From: Flavobacteriaceae bacterium | Lineage (GTDB): Bacteria; Bacteroidota; Bacteroidia; Flavobacteriales; Flavobacteriaceae | Length of the DNA: 52,028 nt | Reading direction: 5' to 3' | Assembly (NCBI GenBank): GCA_009827225.1 | Contig: WUAI01000023.1 | Span: forward strand, 1 to 52,028 | Shown here: one piece after another, positions 34,050-43,231 of the stretch | How the letters are laid out: every line of letters begins with the position of its first letter | Numbering within the stretch: position 1 is the first letter of the stretch | The notes under the pieces: generated by a model | Databases searched by the model: none | What the model saw: only the letters and a program-made list of their open reading frames with translations | Told to the model about the DNA's origin: nothing | Made by a program: the position numbers and the translations under genes

Positions 34050-35510
34050 ATGTGTAGTTTTGGAATCGTGAACTTTTTCCCGTTTTACAAACAACTGGCT
34101 TTTATTCTCGGGCCTCTTTCCTGTATTCTATTGCTTTGGATTCCGGGCGACGTATTCTCATCTTCCCTCGATCCTGTGCTGGCGGTAGCTCTTTGGATGA
34201 TCATTTGGTGGATAAGTGAAACTGTTTCAATTTCGGTGACGGCCTTGTTACCGTTGGTCTTATACCCCCTGTTGAATGTCATGGATATAAAAGCAGTGGC
34301 AGGGAACTATGCAAACCCAATAGTGTTTTTGTTTTTTGGCGGATTCGTAATTGCACTGGCACTGGAGAAGGTCAATCTACATAAACGCATTGCACTTTCT
34401 ATTTTGAAATTAACTGGGACCAGAGCTAACGGGATCATACTCGGGTTTATGCTGGCAACCGCCCTATTGAGTATGTGGATTTCAAATACGGCGTCGACGG
34501 TGGTTATGCTTCCTATTGCGGTATCGGTTATTTCGTTGCTCATTGATGATGCCGATGGATACACAAAAAATGACCGCTTATTTGCTTTGTCAGTCATGTT
34601 AGGAATTGCGTTCGCAGCAAATATTGGCGGAATGGCTACATTAATTGGAACGCCACCTAATTCCGTAATGCTTGCATTTTTGAATGAAACCTATCAAATA
34701 GATATTGGCTTTTTTCAATGGATGAAACTGGGAGTACCGTTTTCAGCCATTATGTTGGTTATTGCTTATTTTTTCATCACCAGGGTCTTTTATCGCAATA
34801 GGTTAGGAAATATTGCAAAGTCTGGGGACATCATCGACACCGAACTCAAAAAACTGGGGCCTTTATCACATGGAGAAAAAGTGGTCCTGACGGTTTTTCT
34901 GCTTACGGCTGTTGCATGGATTCTTAGAGCCAGTCTCAACCGATGGTTTCCGGCCCTGGATCTTACTGATACTACTATTAGTATGATTGCCGCTTTAGCG
35001 ATGTTCACCATTCCATTAAAATTCAAAATGGGGAGTTTCCCGCTGAAATGGAGAGATACCGAAAGACTGCCATGGGGCATCTTGATCTTATTTGGAGGAG
35101 GATTGGCATTAGCTTCTGGCCTAACCAAGGCTGGATTCATCGATGTTATTGGGGAGTTTATTTCTTCACAGGAAAACTGGAGTGTATGGGCCATCACCGC
35201 AGTGCTCATTGTATTGATGTTATTCATGACGGAATTAATGAGCAACGTTGCTTTGGTTACCATTTTGGTTCCCCTGGTAGTGGGGATTGCAATCGGATTG
35301 GAAGTTCCAATTCTTCAAATGGTGATCCCGGTTACCCTAGCTGCAAGTTGTGCTTTCATGTTACCAATGGCCACTCCACCAAACGCCATTGTTTTTGCGA
35401 GCGGACATATTAAAGTACATCAAATGGCGAGAATAGGAATTGTCTTAAATGTAGTTTCAATTCTTTTGTTGATCACTGTGGCATATTACCTCGTCCCAAT
35501 CCTATTCTAA
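34050..35510 (+). CDS. SLC13/DASS-type sodium-coupled carboxylate transporter
   Basis: 486 residues with 11-12 membrane segments. DASS signatures are present: the first SNT-type sodium motif WISNTASTVVMLPIA and the C-terminal counterpart LMSNVALVTILVPL followed by LPMATPPNAIVFASG. Likely imports C4-dicarboxylates or related acids with sodium, fitting its divergent partner ppc and nearby acs. The ATG at 34050 gives the longest reading; TAGTTTTG at 34055-34062 followed by GTG at 34068 would allow a later, leaderless start. Confidence 0.88.
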   Translation: MCSFGIVNFFPFYKQLAFILGPLSCILLLWIPGDVFSSSLDPVLAVALWMIIWWISETVSISVTALLPLVLYPLLNVMDIKAVAGNYANPIVFLFFGGFVIALALEKVNLHKRIALSILKLTGTRANGIILGFMLATALLSMWISNTASTVVMLPIAVSVISLLIDDADGYTKNDRLFALSVMLGIAFAANIGGMATLIGTPPNSVMLAFLNETYQIDIGFFQWMKLGVPFSAIMLVIAYFFITRVFYRNRLGNIAKSGDIIDTELKKLGPLSHGEKVVLTVFLLTAVAWILRASLNRWFPALDLTDTTISMIAALAMFTIPLKFKMGSFPLKWRDTERLPWGILILFGGGLALASGLTKAGFIDVIGEFISSQENWSVWAITAVLIVLMLFMTELMSNVALVTILVPLVVGIAIGLEVPILQMVIPVTLAASCAFMLPMATPPNAIVFASGHIKVHQMARIGIVLNVVSILLLITVAYYLVPILF

Positions 35511-35525
35511 AACACTTCAAGAATT

Positions 35526-37433
35526 CTACAATGCATTTTTGATAATCTCATCCACCACATCCGGATTCAATAGGGTACTGGTGTCACCGAGATTCTTAGT
35601 ATCGTTGCCTGCGATCTTTCGTAGAATACGTCGCATGATCTTCCCGCTCCTGGTTTTTGGCAATCCGGAAGTGAACTGAATTTTATCCAACTTTGCGATG
35701 GGCCCGATACGTTCGGTAATCAATTGATTGATCTCGTTCCTCAGGTTGTTTTGATCACGGCCTTCTCCTACCTCCTTCAGGATTACATATCCGTACAATG
35801 CGTTTCCTTTGATATCATGCGGGAACCCTACAATGGCACTTTCAGCAACGGCCGGATGCTCATTAATGGCATCTTCGATGGGTGCAGTCCCCAGGTTGTG
35901 ACCGGATACGATGATCACGTCATCTACCCGTCCCGTAATTCGATAGTAACCTGTCGCATCTCTTAAGGCACCGTCTCCGGTAAAATATTTGTTCTCAAAG
36001 GCAGAGAAATACGTGTCCTTATAGCGTTGGTGATTTCCCCAAATGGTTCGAGCCATCGAAGGCCATGGAAATTTTATGCAAAGCCTCCCGTTCATCTGAT
36101 TTTCGGTGATCTCTTCGCCATTCTCGTCCATGAGACACGCTTGTATCCCGGGCAAAGGAAGTGTAGCAAAAGTGGGGATAGTAGGTGTGGAAAAAGGAAT
36201 AGGGGAGATCATGATACCTCCGGTTTCGGTTTGCCACCAGGTGTCGACGATCGGACTTTTTTTCTTCCCAATATTATCATTATACCAATGCCAGGCTTCT
36301 TCATTAATGGGCTCTCCAACGGTTCCCAGGACCTTGAGGCTGGACAGGTCATATTTCTCCACAAAACTGAGGTTTTCCTTGGCCAGCGCACGAATTGCCG
36401 TAGGTGCCGTATAGAATTGATTGATCTTGTGCTTAGCGACGATCTCCCAAAACCTACCCCAGTCCGGATAGTTGGGAACTCCTTCAAACATCACCGTAGT
36501 CGCCCCATTCGCAAGCGGGCCATATACTATATAACTGTGCCCTGTGATCCAGCCAATATCGGCCGTGCACCAGTACACATCTTCTTCATTATACTGAAAG
36601 ACATTTTTAAAGGTATATGCACTATACACCATATATCCTGCGGTGGTATGTACCATACCCTTAGGCATACCGGTGGAGCCCGAAGTATAAAGGATGAACA
36701 ATGGATCTTCTGCATTCATGATCTCTGCGCCACAATCTTTATAAGCGACTTCGAGAAGTGGAGCCAGCCAGTAATCACGGTCTTCTTGCATCGTAATTTC
36801 AGAATGAATCCGTTTAGCTACCAATACAGTTTCAACACCTTCACAGTCTTCCAGGGCTTTGTCCACTATTCCCTTGAGATCGATGGTTTTATTTCCTCGG
36901 AATGAGCCATCGCTGGTAATCACCATTTTGCAATCACTGTCATTGATCCTGGTTGCGAGTGCGGCGGCAGAGAAGCCGGCAAATACCACCGAATGAACTG
37001 CACCAATTCGTGCGCAGGCCAATACCGAAATCGCCAACTCCGGGATCATGGGCAGATAAATACACACCCGGTCCCCTTTTTTGATACCGAAGTCTTTCAA
37101 TACATTGGCCATTTCCGAAACCCGCTCATAGAGCTGTTTGTAGGTAATATGCTCAGCTTCGGCCTTTGGGTCGTTGGGCTCGAATAAGATGGCCGTTTTA
37201 TTCCCTCGAATATGTAAATGACGATCGAGGCAATTTTCGGTAATGTTCAATTTCGCACCTTCGAACCATTTCAATTCTGGTTTGCTGAAATCCCAGGACA
37301 GAACCTTATCCCATTTTTTTCTCCAGATAAAGTTTTCTTCGGCGATTTCTTCCCAAAACTGCTCTGGGTTCTGCACAGATTTTCGGTAGACCTGAAAATA
37401 TTCTTCCAGGTTTTTAATGTGATATTGACTCAT
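35526..37433 (-). CDS. acs: acetyl-CoA synthetase (AMP-forming)
   Basis: 635 residues. Activates acetate with ATP and CoA. AMP-binding signature YTSGSTGMPKG, VVFAGFSAAALATRINDS (CoA/N-terminal region), DTWWQTETGG, and YFTGDGALRD, then the GRVDDVI hinge. Catalytic and acetylation-target Lys598 is in PKTRSGKIMRR. Length is near the family norm of 650. A possible -7 variant TACCTTAG lies at 37465-37458. Convergent with the carboxylate transporter, 15 bases apart. Confidence 0.95.
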   Translation of the reverse strand: MSQYHIKNLEEYFQVYRKSVQNPEQFWEEIAEENFIWRKKWDKVLSWDFSKPELKWFEGAKLNITENCLDRHLHIRGNKTAILFEPNDPKAEAEHITYKQLYERVSEMANVLKDFGIKKGDRVCIYLPMIPELAISVLACARIGAVHSVVFAGFSAAALATRINDSDCKMVITSDGSFRGNKTIDLKGIVDKALEDCEGVETVLVAKRIHSEITMQEDRDYWLAPLLEVAYKDCGAEIMNAEDPLFILYTSGSTGMPKGMVHTTAGYMVYSAYTFKNVFQYNEEDVYWCTADIGWITGHSYIVYGPLANGATTVMFEGVPNYPDWGRFWEIVAKHKINQFYTAPTAIRALAKENLSFVEKYDLSSLKVLGTVGEPINEEAWHWYNDNIGKKKSPIVDTWWQTETGGIMISPIPFSTPTIPTFATLPLPGIQACLMDENGEEITENQMNGRLCIKFPWPSMARTIWGNHQRYKDTYFSAFENKYFTGDGALRDATGYYRITGRVDDVIIVSGHNLGTAPIEDAINEHPAVAESAIVGFPHDIKGNALYGYVILKEVGEGRDQNNLRNEINQLITERIGPIAKLDKIQFTSGLPKTRSGKIMRRILRKIAGNDTKNLGDTSTLLNPDVVDEIIKNAL

Positions 37434-37480
37434 AGGTATACTGAAATTCTAGAATTACTAAGGTACACAAGTTTGATGAT

Positions 37481-38158
37481 TTATTTGGATTTGCCGAGCA
37501 GTCGCAATCCTTCTTTTCGGCTTAGGGGTTGAAGCGGTGTTCGGTCGGCAAAAACCCGGACCCATTCCGGGTTTGTTTTGCTGTATTCACGCAAAACCCA
37601 GCCTATGGCTTTATTGATAAAGAACTCAGAGGACCCCAAAAGAGGATCTATTGTTCTTTCCAGAAGAGATGTATCCAGTTTCTCTTTGTATTTCAGCTGA
37701 AATAGCAAGGCCGAACGCTGTAGCCACATATTCCCCGATTGCAACCATTTTTGAACGTAAAGCTCACGCAGGTTCGGATATTTCAGAAAAAAAGAACCCA
37801 TCAAATGCACAGCGATGAAATCCACCGTATCCCACCAGGATTTTTCGATCACCATGAACTCCATAAGTTGTATGTCTTCTTCGGAAAATTGCCGAGCATA
37901 CTTTTTGGTGAGTTCCATCCCGAAATACTGAAATTCCCGTTCTGGTAAACCCCACAACGTTTCAATCAAAGAATGAAGTATGGTCTTTACCGGCAGCGCA
38001 GATTTCACCAAAAATTCCTTCTGGATATCTCTTCGAATAGGGGCCTTAATTCCGAAGAAATCAAACTTATCCTTCATATACGATTTTTGCCCCCCGGCAT
38101 TTACAGGATCAGCGTGCTTTTGAAAGCTTGATTTTAGTTTGTCGATATACTCATTCAT
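37481..38158 (-). CDS. DNA alkylation repair enzyme (AlkD-like HEAT-repeat glycosylase)
   Basis: 225 residues, all-helical HEAT-like fold. The N-terminal motif KFDFFGIKAPIRR and the mid-protein IEKSWWDTVDFIAVHL, with Trp-Trp-Asp, match the AlkD catalytic region (the Asp is the key catalytic residue), and FINKAIGWVLREYSKTNP is the conserved C-terminal helix. Removes positively charged alkylated bases such as 3-methyladenine or 7-methylguanine. Last gene of a five-gene operon; overlaps its upstream neighbour by eight bases. Confidence 0.9.
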   Translation of the reverse strand: MNEYIDKLKSSFQKHADPVNAGGQKSYMKDKFDFFGIKAPIRRDIQKEFLVKSALPVKTILHSLIETLWGLPEREFQYFGMELTKKYARQFSEEDIQLMEFMVIEKSWWDTVDFIAVHLMGSFFLKYPNLRELYVQKWLQSGNMWLQRSALLFQLKYKEKLDTSLLERTIDPLLGSSEFFINKAIGWVLREYSKTNPEWVRVFADRTPLQPLSRKEGLRLLGKSK

Positions 38159-38537
38159 GATTCGCCGAAGCTTTTTTAAGCAGGTACCCGGTTGTGATCA
38201 AAACAAATCCGAGGAAAGGAATGAGCAGGGTTACAATGAAAGTGGTCATGAAAAAATTTCCTCCCCTGAAATTGAAAAAGTACAACATCCATAAACCGAT
38301 GATCAGGGTGAGAAAGCCTCCAAATACATGGCGCTTGTATGCGATAAGGGAAACGATGAAAAGGATCACCCAGGGTAAGGCATTCGGACTGTTCTTCACT
38401 AGAGCTGAGAGTCCGTTGCCATAAGCTTCCATCCCGGAAATGAGCGAAAAAACCAATAAGACGACACTTATTATCAATAATAAGATTCGCGCTGCATTAC
38501 GCGTCCATTTGATCCATTTCAGTTGAGATGCTTCCAT
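38151..38537 (-). CDS. small membrane protein of unknown function
   Basis: 128 residues with four predicted membrane segments (about 14-34, 52-66, 72-91, 96-120). I do not recognise a motif beyond GGFLTLIIGLWMLYFFNFRGG. It belongs to the operon with AlkD-like and VIT1-like genes (gap of three bases upstream, eight-base overlap downstream). Confidence 0.7.
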   Translation of the reverse strand: MEASQLKWIKWTRNAARILLLIISVVLLVFSLISGMEAYGNGLSALVKNSPNALPWVILFIVSLIAYKRHVFGGFLTLIIGLWMLYFFNFRGGNFFMTTFIVTLLIPFLGFVLITTGYLLKKASANHE

Positions 38538-38540
38538 AGT

Positions 38541-39290
38541 TTATTTCGAATTGATGATGATGTGTTCCAGGAAGTCACCCACAAAATAGGCTACTAAAGC
38601 GGCGATCACTCCCAATGCCAGGGTTTCCAAAACACCTTTTACGATCTTGGTCTCCGTGACATAGGTTTTCAGAAATCCAACAATAATAAATCCTATTGCG
38701 GTAAGAATAGAGGCTATAAGGAATAAGTTCCCCTCGATAGGATTGAAATAGTCCCATACATAAGTGAGTAAGGGAATGAGCCCAATGAGGATAAATGAAA
38801 TATAAGTCACTAATCCCATGTAAAATGGTGATTTGGAATCCTCCATCATATGTAGTTCCTCTTTCATCATCACGTCCACCCATCGATCTTTATCGGCTGT
38901 AATGACCTCAACGACTTGTTCCAGAAGCTCTCCTTCAAAACCTTTCGCCCGATAGATCTCGCGAATCTCTTCAGTCTCGACTTCCGGAAGGTTGTCTACC
39001 TCCCAATATTCCACCTGCTTGTGCTTGTTGTAGTTGTCCTTTTCCGACTTTGCTGAAAGATAAGCTCCCACCGACATGGCAAATCCGTCGGCCAAAAGAT
39101 TGGCAAATCCGAGGATTATGATGATGACACTATCCAAACCTGCTCCCACCGCTCCGGCAACCACAGCAAAGGTCGTGACGCACCCATCGATGCCTCCATA
39201 GACAAACTCACCCAGGTAGGCTTCGTATTTTTGAAATAACCCTTTGTTACCATGCAGGGTATTTTCATGATGTGAGTTCGAATCTACCAT
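38541..39290 (-). CDS. VIT1/CCC1-type iron or manganese transporter
   Basis: 249 residues. First segment [20 protein letters not shown] and [23 protein letters not shown] carry the VIT1/CCC1 family signature; a cytoplasmic acidic loop ([20 protein letters not shown]) supplies putative metal-binding Glu residues; two pairs of membrane segments follow. Family members export Fe2+ or Mn2+ from the cytosol, so it may limit metal toxicity here. Confidence 0.88.
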   Translation of the reverse strand: MVDSNSHHENTLHGNKGLFQKYEAYLGEFVYGGIDGCVTTFAVVAGAVGAGLDSVIIIILGFANLLADGFAMSVGAYLSAKSEKDNYNKHKQVEYWEVDNLPEVETEEIREIYRAKGFEGELLEQVVEVITADKDRWVDVMMKEELHMMEDSKSPFYMGLVTYISFILIGLIPLLTYVWDYFNPIEGNLFLIASILTAIGFIIVGFLKTYVTETKIVKGVLETLALGVIAALVAYFVGDFLEHIIINSK

Positions 39291-39292
39291 AA

Positions 39293-39721
39293 TTAGCTCA
39301 GGTCTAAATTGCCTGTCATATATTTTAACTGGTAGGTAAAGGAACTAATTCTCCAGCCTAAAGGAGTTTTCTTAAGATCCAATATATAGTTACCCACAAA
39401 TTCGCGTGTCTTTCCGTTGACGGCCGATTCCTTGTAATGCGTTGCTGTGGCATAAGCGAATACCTCGGCAGAGTTTTCTTCCTTCAAGGTGACCAGATAA
39501 TTGCCGCCCAAATGGTTGATGAAATCGATGCCTTGGAATCCTTCGTCCCACAGAGCACAAATATCCGCGGAAGCAATATTTTTGGCACCCCCACCCATGG
39601 AACCTATGTCCAGGAACACTTCTGCTGTGAAAACCTCGTCCTGTAACTGGGTCCATTTTCGGTTGTCGGTATAAATGAAAAGTTTGTTGACTATTTCGAT
39701 GATAGATTCTCTTTCGGTCAT
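39293..39721 (-). CDS. SnoaL-like (NTF2-superfamily) protein
   Basis: 142 residues, cone-shaped alpha+beta barrel of the SnoaL_4 type ([20 protein letters not shown] at the start, then [15 protein letters not shown], and a C-terminal [17 protein letters not shown]). Small-molecule-binding fold with unknown substrate. Its start overlaps the DUF1572 stop by four bases and its stop is two bases from the VIT1 gene. Confidence 0.8.
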   Translation of the reverse strand: MTERESIIEIVNKLFIYTDNRKWTQLQDEVFTAEVFLDIGSMGGGAKNIASADICALWDEGFQGIDFINHLGGNYLVTLKEENSAEVFAYATATHYKESAVNGKTREFVGNYILDLKKTPLGWRISSFTYQLKYMTGNLDLS

Positions 39722-40296
39722 TGTTTTTTATTTTTTGATTGAATGAATTCGTCGGTAAAATGTGCCTTGTGTTTTTCTTTGGAAAACTTCTCAGCATTAT
39801 AAGCTTTGGATTGATTCTTCGGAATAGATAGGCTCTTCCAGTCCGGGCCTTTGATCATCCTACCGATGTAGACGATTTGACCTAAGTGATACGCATAGTG
39901 GGCCAGTTGACGGTTTATAGCTTCCGGGATAGTATGCCCCTGATTTCGGATATAAATGGTGGTGTTGAAATTTTCGGCATTGATGGTTTCTAATGCTGAA
40001 AAAACCGTGGCCCAGCCTTCGTTCCATTTCCGAAGCATTTCTTCCCGGGATCGAATAATATCTTCAAATTCTTTATCCCGCTCCCGCCATTCTTTTTCTC
40101 CGTCTGTGGTTAGGAAATTAGTCCAGCGGGACATCATATTACCCCATAGATGGTTCACGGTTATAGCGATGGAATTGCTCTCTTCATTGAACTGCCAAAA
40201 CAGATCCTTATCATCCAATTGGGCAAAGGTTGTTTCCCCCAAATGTTGGTAGTAATGGAACTGTTTTGTGATGCTTTCGAGATAGTTTACTGTCAT
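39718..40296 (-). CDS. DUF1572 (DinB-like) protein
   Basis: 192 residues. A four-helix DinB-like fold with metal-ligand histidines plausible in NHLWGNMMSRW and QLAHYAYHLGQIVYIGRMIKG, the DUF1572 hallmark. Possibly a thiol-dependent S-transferase relative. First gene of the DUF1572-SnoaL-VIT1-membrane protein-AlkD operon. Confidence 0.85.
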   Translation of the reverse strand: MTVNYLESITKQFHYYQHLGETTFAQLDDKDLFWQFNEESNSIAITVNHLWGNMMSRWTNFLTTDGEKEWRERDKEFEDIIRSREEMLRKWNEGWATVFSALETINAENFNTTIYIRNQGHTIPEAINRQLAHYAYHLGQIVYIGRMIKGPDWKSLSIPKNQSKAYNAEKFSKEKHKAHFTDEFIQSKNKKQ

Positions 40297-40333
40297 GTAA
40301 CGGAATTAATTGAAGATTCGAATACCGTTACTC

Positions 40334-40354
40334 TAAAGTACAAAATATACTTTA
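40334..40354. promoter_or_regulatory. 21-base inverted repeat upstream of the DUF1572 operon
   Basis: TAAAGTA, seven bases, TACTTTA, perfectly symmetric in the arms, 38 bases upstream of the DUF1572 start. Possible operator; regulator unknown. Confidence 0.35.
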
Positions 40355-40409
40355 TAAATGCAGTGTTTCAAGGGCTTTATACGAATTGTTGACTCATTAA
40401 TAAACATGT

Positions 40410-40439
40410 ACAAACGTTTACAAACGACTATAAACGACA
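40410..40439 (+). repeat. three tandem 10-base direct repeats upstream of ssb
   Basis: ACAAACGTTT, ACAAACGACT and ATAAACGACA follow without spacer, so the AAACG core recurs every 10 bases, one helical turn. A related ACAACCGTTT is at 40451-40460. They lie upstream of the ssb promoter, in an activator-like place. Confidence 0.7.
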
Positions 40440-40478
40440 GTAAGTGCGTAACAACCGTTTTATTTTCTGAAGGCGTTT

Positions 40479-40486
40479 CATATTTG
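40479..40486 (+). promoter_or_regulatory. likely ssb promoter -7 element
   Basis: CATATTTG followed by CAC, one mismatch to TAnnTTTG, 60 bases before the ATG. Confidence 0.4.
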
Positions 40487-40546
40487 CACTGTCGAACCGA
40501 GAGACGGTGAGATAGTCTTAACTGTTTAATAGTAAAATTTAAAATT

Positions 40547-40882
40547 ATGAACGCACTTAGAAACAAAGTACAGTTGATTGGTAGATTAGGGCAAGACCCT
40601 GAAATTGTAAACTTCGATGACGGTAACAAAATGGCGAAATTCTCCATGGCGACCGACGATAGTTACAAAGACAAAAGCGGACAAAAAGTAGAACGTACCC
40701 ATTGGCATAATGTGGTAGTTCGTGGAGGCCTCGTTAACGTGGTAGAAAACTATGTGATCAAAGGGCAGGAGATCGCCATCGAAGGAAAATTGACGAACCG
40801 TTCCTGGGATGATAAAGAAGGTAACAAGCGGTACACGACCGAGATCGTTTGTAACGAATTGTTATTGCTGGGAAATAAATAA
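40547..40882 (+). CDS. ssb: single-stranded DNA-binding protein, short paralogue without acidic tail
   Basis: 111 residues, only the OB-fold: LRNKVQLIGRLGQDPEI, WHNVVVRGGLVNVVENYVIKGQ and IEGKLTNRSWDD. It ends CNELLLLGNK, with no Gly/Pro-rich linker and no acidic DDDIPF-type tip, which in main SSBs recruits repair and replication partners. This suggests a secondary SSB for a special state (competence, phage-like or stress). The main SSB should lie elsewhere. A strong terminator follows. Confidence 0.93.
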   Translation: MNALRNKVQLIGRLGQDPEIVNFDDGNKMAKFSMATDDSYKDKSGQKVERTHWHNVVVRGGLVNVVENYVIKGQEIAIEGKLTNRSWDDKEGNKRYTTEIVCNELLLLGNK

Positions 40883-40906
40883 TTCCATGAATGGAATTGA
40901 TAAAAG

Positions 40907-40930
40907 ACAGGGGCTAAGGCCCCTGTTTTT
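40907..40930 (+). terminator. ssb terminator
   Basis: ACAGGGGC and GCCCCTGT form a stem around TAAG, followed by a T tract to 40930. Confidence 0.88.
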
Positions 40931-40963
40931 GTTTTGAACCTGTTTTAGATAAAAATCGATTGA

Positions 40964-42244
40964 CTACACTAATTTAAAACGCTCCACCATCTGTCTTTCC
41001 AGTCCTTCTCTATGGTCAGGATGTGCGATCGAAATAAGTGCTTTAGCACGTTGTTTCAAACTTTTTCCAAATAGGTTCACTACTCCATATTCTGTAGCGA
41101 CATAATGAACGTGCGCCCTTGTGGTTGTTACCCCTGCACCGGTTTGAAGGAAAGGAACAATTTTAGACACCCCTTTTTTGGTCGTAGATGGCATGGCAAT
41201 AATGGGCTTGCCACCCGGCGACAATGAGGCAGCCCGAATAAAGTCCATTTGTCCTCCCACCCCTGAATATTGATACGTACCTATGGTGTCGGCACAAATC
41301 TGACCGGTAAGGTCAATCTCAATGGCACTGTTGATAGCCGTAACCTTAGGATTGGCACGAATAATAGCCGTATCATTGGTATAGGCCGCTTCTTTAAAGT
41401 GTACCGAAGGATTATCATCCAGGAAATCGTACAATTTTTGAGAACCGGCGGCAAAGGTGGTCACGATCTTATTGGTCTTAATTTCTTTTTCTTCCCCGGT
41501 AATGACTCCCTTCTCGATCAAGGGTAGCAGTCCGTCGGAGAACATCTCGGTATGAACTCCCAGTCGCTTGTGGTCTTGAAGATTGTGTAGCACCGCATTG
41601 GGAATGGTTCCAATTCCCATTTGTAAAGTAGCTCCATTTTCGATCAATCCTGCCACATTTCTTCCTATTTCATTTTCGATCGCTGTAGGTTCTCCAAATC
41701 CTACTTCATGAATGGGATTGTCGATTTCCACGGCATAGTTGATATTGTCTATATGAATGATACCATCGCCGTGAGTACGCGGCACCCTTGGGTTGACCAA
41801 AGCGATCACCTTTTTGGCATTCTGTATAGCAGGAATCGTAATATCTACAGATACTCCAAGAGAACAATACCCATGACGGTCCGGAGGGGACACCTGGATG
41901 AAAGCGACGTCCAGCGGGAGTATATTTTTTCGGAACAACCAATGGATCTCGCTCAGGAATATAGGAATGTAATCTCCATTATTGGTATTCACTCCTTTTC
42001 GAACATTCGAACCCACAAAGCAACTGTAAAGTTTGAAAGAGTTGGAACAGGGAGGCTCCATATACGGAGCATCTCCATCAGTATGGATCTGGACGATCTC
42101 TATATTTTCCAGTTCTTCATGTCGATCACAAAGTTGGTTGATTAAGAGGTTTGGAGTCATTGCTGCTCCCTGGAAAAATACACGGTCTCCCGATTTTACC
42201 TGTTGGACAGCTTCGGCGACAGAAACGATATTGAGTTGGCTCAT
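40964..42244 (-). CDS. acetyl-CoA hydrolase/transferase family (4-hydroxybutyrate CoA-transferase-like)
   Basis: 426 residues, two-domain family I CoA-transferase. HTEMFSDG includes Glu233, the likely thioester-forming residue; other signatures are QMGIGTIPNAVL, NSAIEIDLTGQICAD, GVGGQMDFIRAASLS and RAHVHYVATEYGVVNLFGKS. Moves CoA between acyl groups (acetyl, butyryl or 4-hydroxybutyryl). The exact acceptor is unknown. A near-consensus -7 element CATCTTTG lies at 42271-42264. Confidence 0.88.
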   Translation of the reverse strand: MSQLNIVSVAEAVQQVKSGDRVFFQGAAMTPNLLINQLCDRHEELENIEIVQIHTDGDAPYMEPPCSNSFKLYSCFVGSNVRKGVNTNNGDYIPIFLSEIHWLFRKNILPLDVAFIQVSPPDRHGYCSLGVSVDITIPAIQNAKKVIALVNPRVPRTHGDGIIHIDNINYAVEIDNPIHEVGFGEPTAIENEIGRNVAGLIENGATLQMGIGTIPNAVLHNLQDHKRLGVHTEMFSDGLLPLIEKGVITGEEKEIKTNKIVTTFAAGSQKLYDFLDDNPSVHFKEAAYTNDTAIIRANPKVTAINSAIEIDLTGQICADTIGTYQYSGVGGQMDFIRAASLSPGGKPIIAMPSTTKKGVSKIVPFLQTGAGVTTTRAHVHYVATEYGVVNLFGKSLKQRAKALISIAHPDHREGLERQMVERFKLV

Positions 42245-42328
42245 GCTTGAATCAATTAAAGGGCAAAGATGCTAAGCCCAGCGGATTTCAGTTATGATAA
42301 TTATCAGTAACCTATATTAATTTTCAAT

Positions 42329-43231
42329 TTAAAAATAAATCTCTTGTGCCAAACGATAGGTATTCGCATGTGCATCAATGATGGTTTTAATGTCCGGGGA
42401 GTATCCTCCACCCATGCTAACTTGTACCGGGATATTGAGCTCTTTGCAGGTAGACAACACATAACGATCACGCTCTTTACAACCATCCGGAGTACATCCG
42501 AGGCGCCCAAGTTTATCGGTTGAAACTATATCGACGCCACTTAGGTAGAAAATGAAATCTGGTTGTACTTCGGAAATCAAATCGGGGAGGGTATTATTCA
42601 GAATTCGCAAATATTCTTCATCTCCGGTTCCGTCTTTAAGTCCGATATCAAGATCACTTTTTTCTTTTCTGAAGGGGTAGTTTCCCTGTCCGTGCATGGA
42701 GAATGTAAATACACTGGTGTCATTCTGAAATATCTCAGCGGTACCGTTCCCCTGGTGCACATCGAGATCAACCATCAGTATTTTTTTTGCAAGCTTTTTC
42801 TTCTGAAGGGTACGGGCACCCACCGCCTGATCGTTGAACAGACAAAAGGCTTCGCCACGATTGGTATAAGCATGGTGCGTCCCACCGGCAATATTCATGG
42901 CGATACCATTTTCCAGTGCAAATTCGCAACCAATAATGGTCCCTTGAGTAATGATATGTTCCCGTTCAATTAGTTTTTCTGAAAGTGGAAAACCAATCTT
43001 CCTTGCTTCCGATTTGCTAAGAGAAAGAGATCTTAAATTATCAATGTATTCCCTGGTATGCACCAGTTCAATGTCTGCATCCTCCGGGTATCCCGGATCG
43101 AAAAAATTATCGAGTTCGCAGGTGCCTTCGCGCAATAACTGTTGGTAGAGCAATTCGTATTTCGACATCGGAAATCGATGTCCCAATGGCAGTGGGTGTT
43201 TAAAAATGGGATTATATGCTACTTTCAGCAT
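42329..43231 (-). CDS. histone deacetylase-like zinc hydrolase
   Basis: 300 residues. The histidine pair His119-His120 (GGTHHAY), zinc ligands Asp157 and His159 (VDLDVHQGNGT), a further Asp in LSGVDIVSTDKLG, and the transition-state Tyr in GGGYSP are all present, so it should be active. Bacterial homologues deacetylate acetoin-utilisation proteins, acetylpolyamines or other small amides; an acs gene is about 5 kb away but not linked. Its start overlaps the previous gene's stop by one base. Confidence 0.9.
   Translation of the reverse strand: MLKVAYNPIFKHPLPLGHRFPMSKYELLYQQLLREGTCELDNFFDPGYPEDADIELVHTREYIDNLRSLSLSKSEARKIGFPLSEKLIEREHIITQGTIIGCEFALENGIAMNIAGGTHHAYTNRGEAFCLFNDQAVGARTLQKKKLAKKILMVDLDVHQGNGTAEIFQNDTSVFTFSMHGQGNYPFRKEKSDLDIGLKDGTGDEEYLRILNNTLPDLISEVQPDFIFYLSGVDIVSTDKLGRLGCTPDGCKERDRYVLSTCKELNIPVQVSMGGGYSPDIKTIIDAHANTYRLAQEIYF

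Noticed and set aside
34790-35263. 157-residue minus-strand frame inside the carboxylate transporter gene
   Set aside because: Mirror of a hydrophobic coding region; no independent support.
36027-36905. 292-residue open frame on the plus strand
   Set aside because: It lies fully antisense to acs, has no recognisable domain and no promoter; it is a codon-usage shadow.
43164-43182. Perfect inverted repeat GACATCG-N5-CGATGTC
   Set aside because: Lies inside the histone deacetylase-like coding region near residues 17-23; most likely chance, with no promoter nearby.
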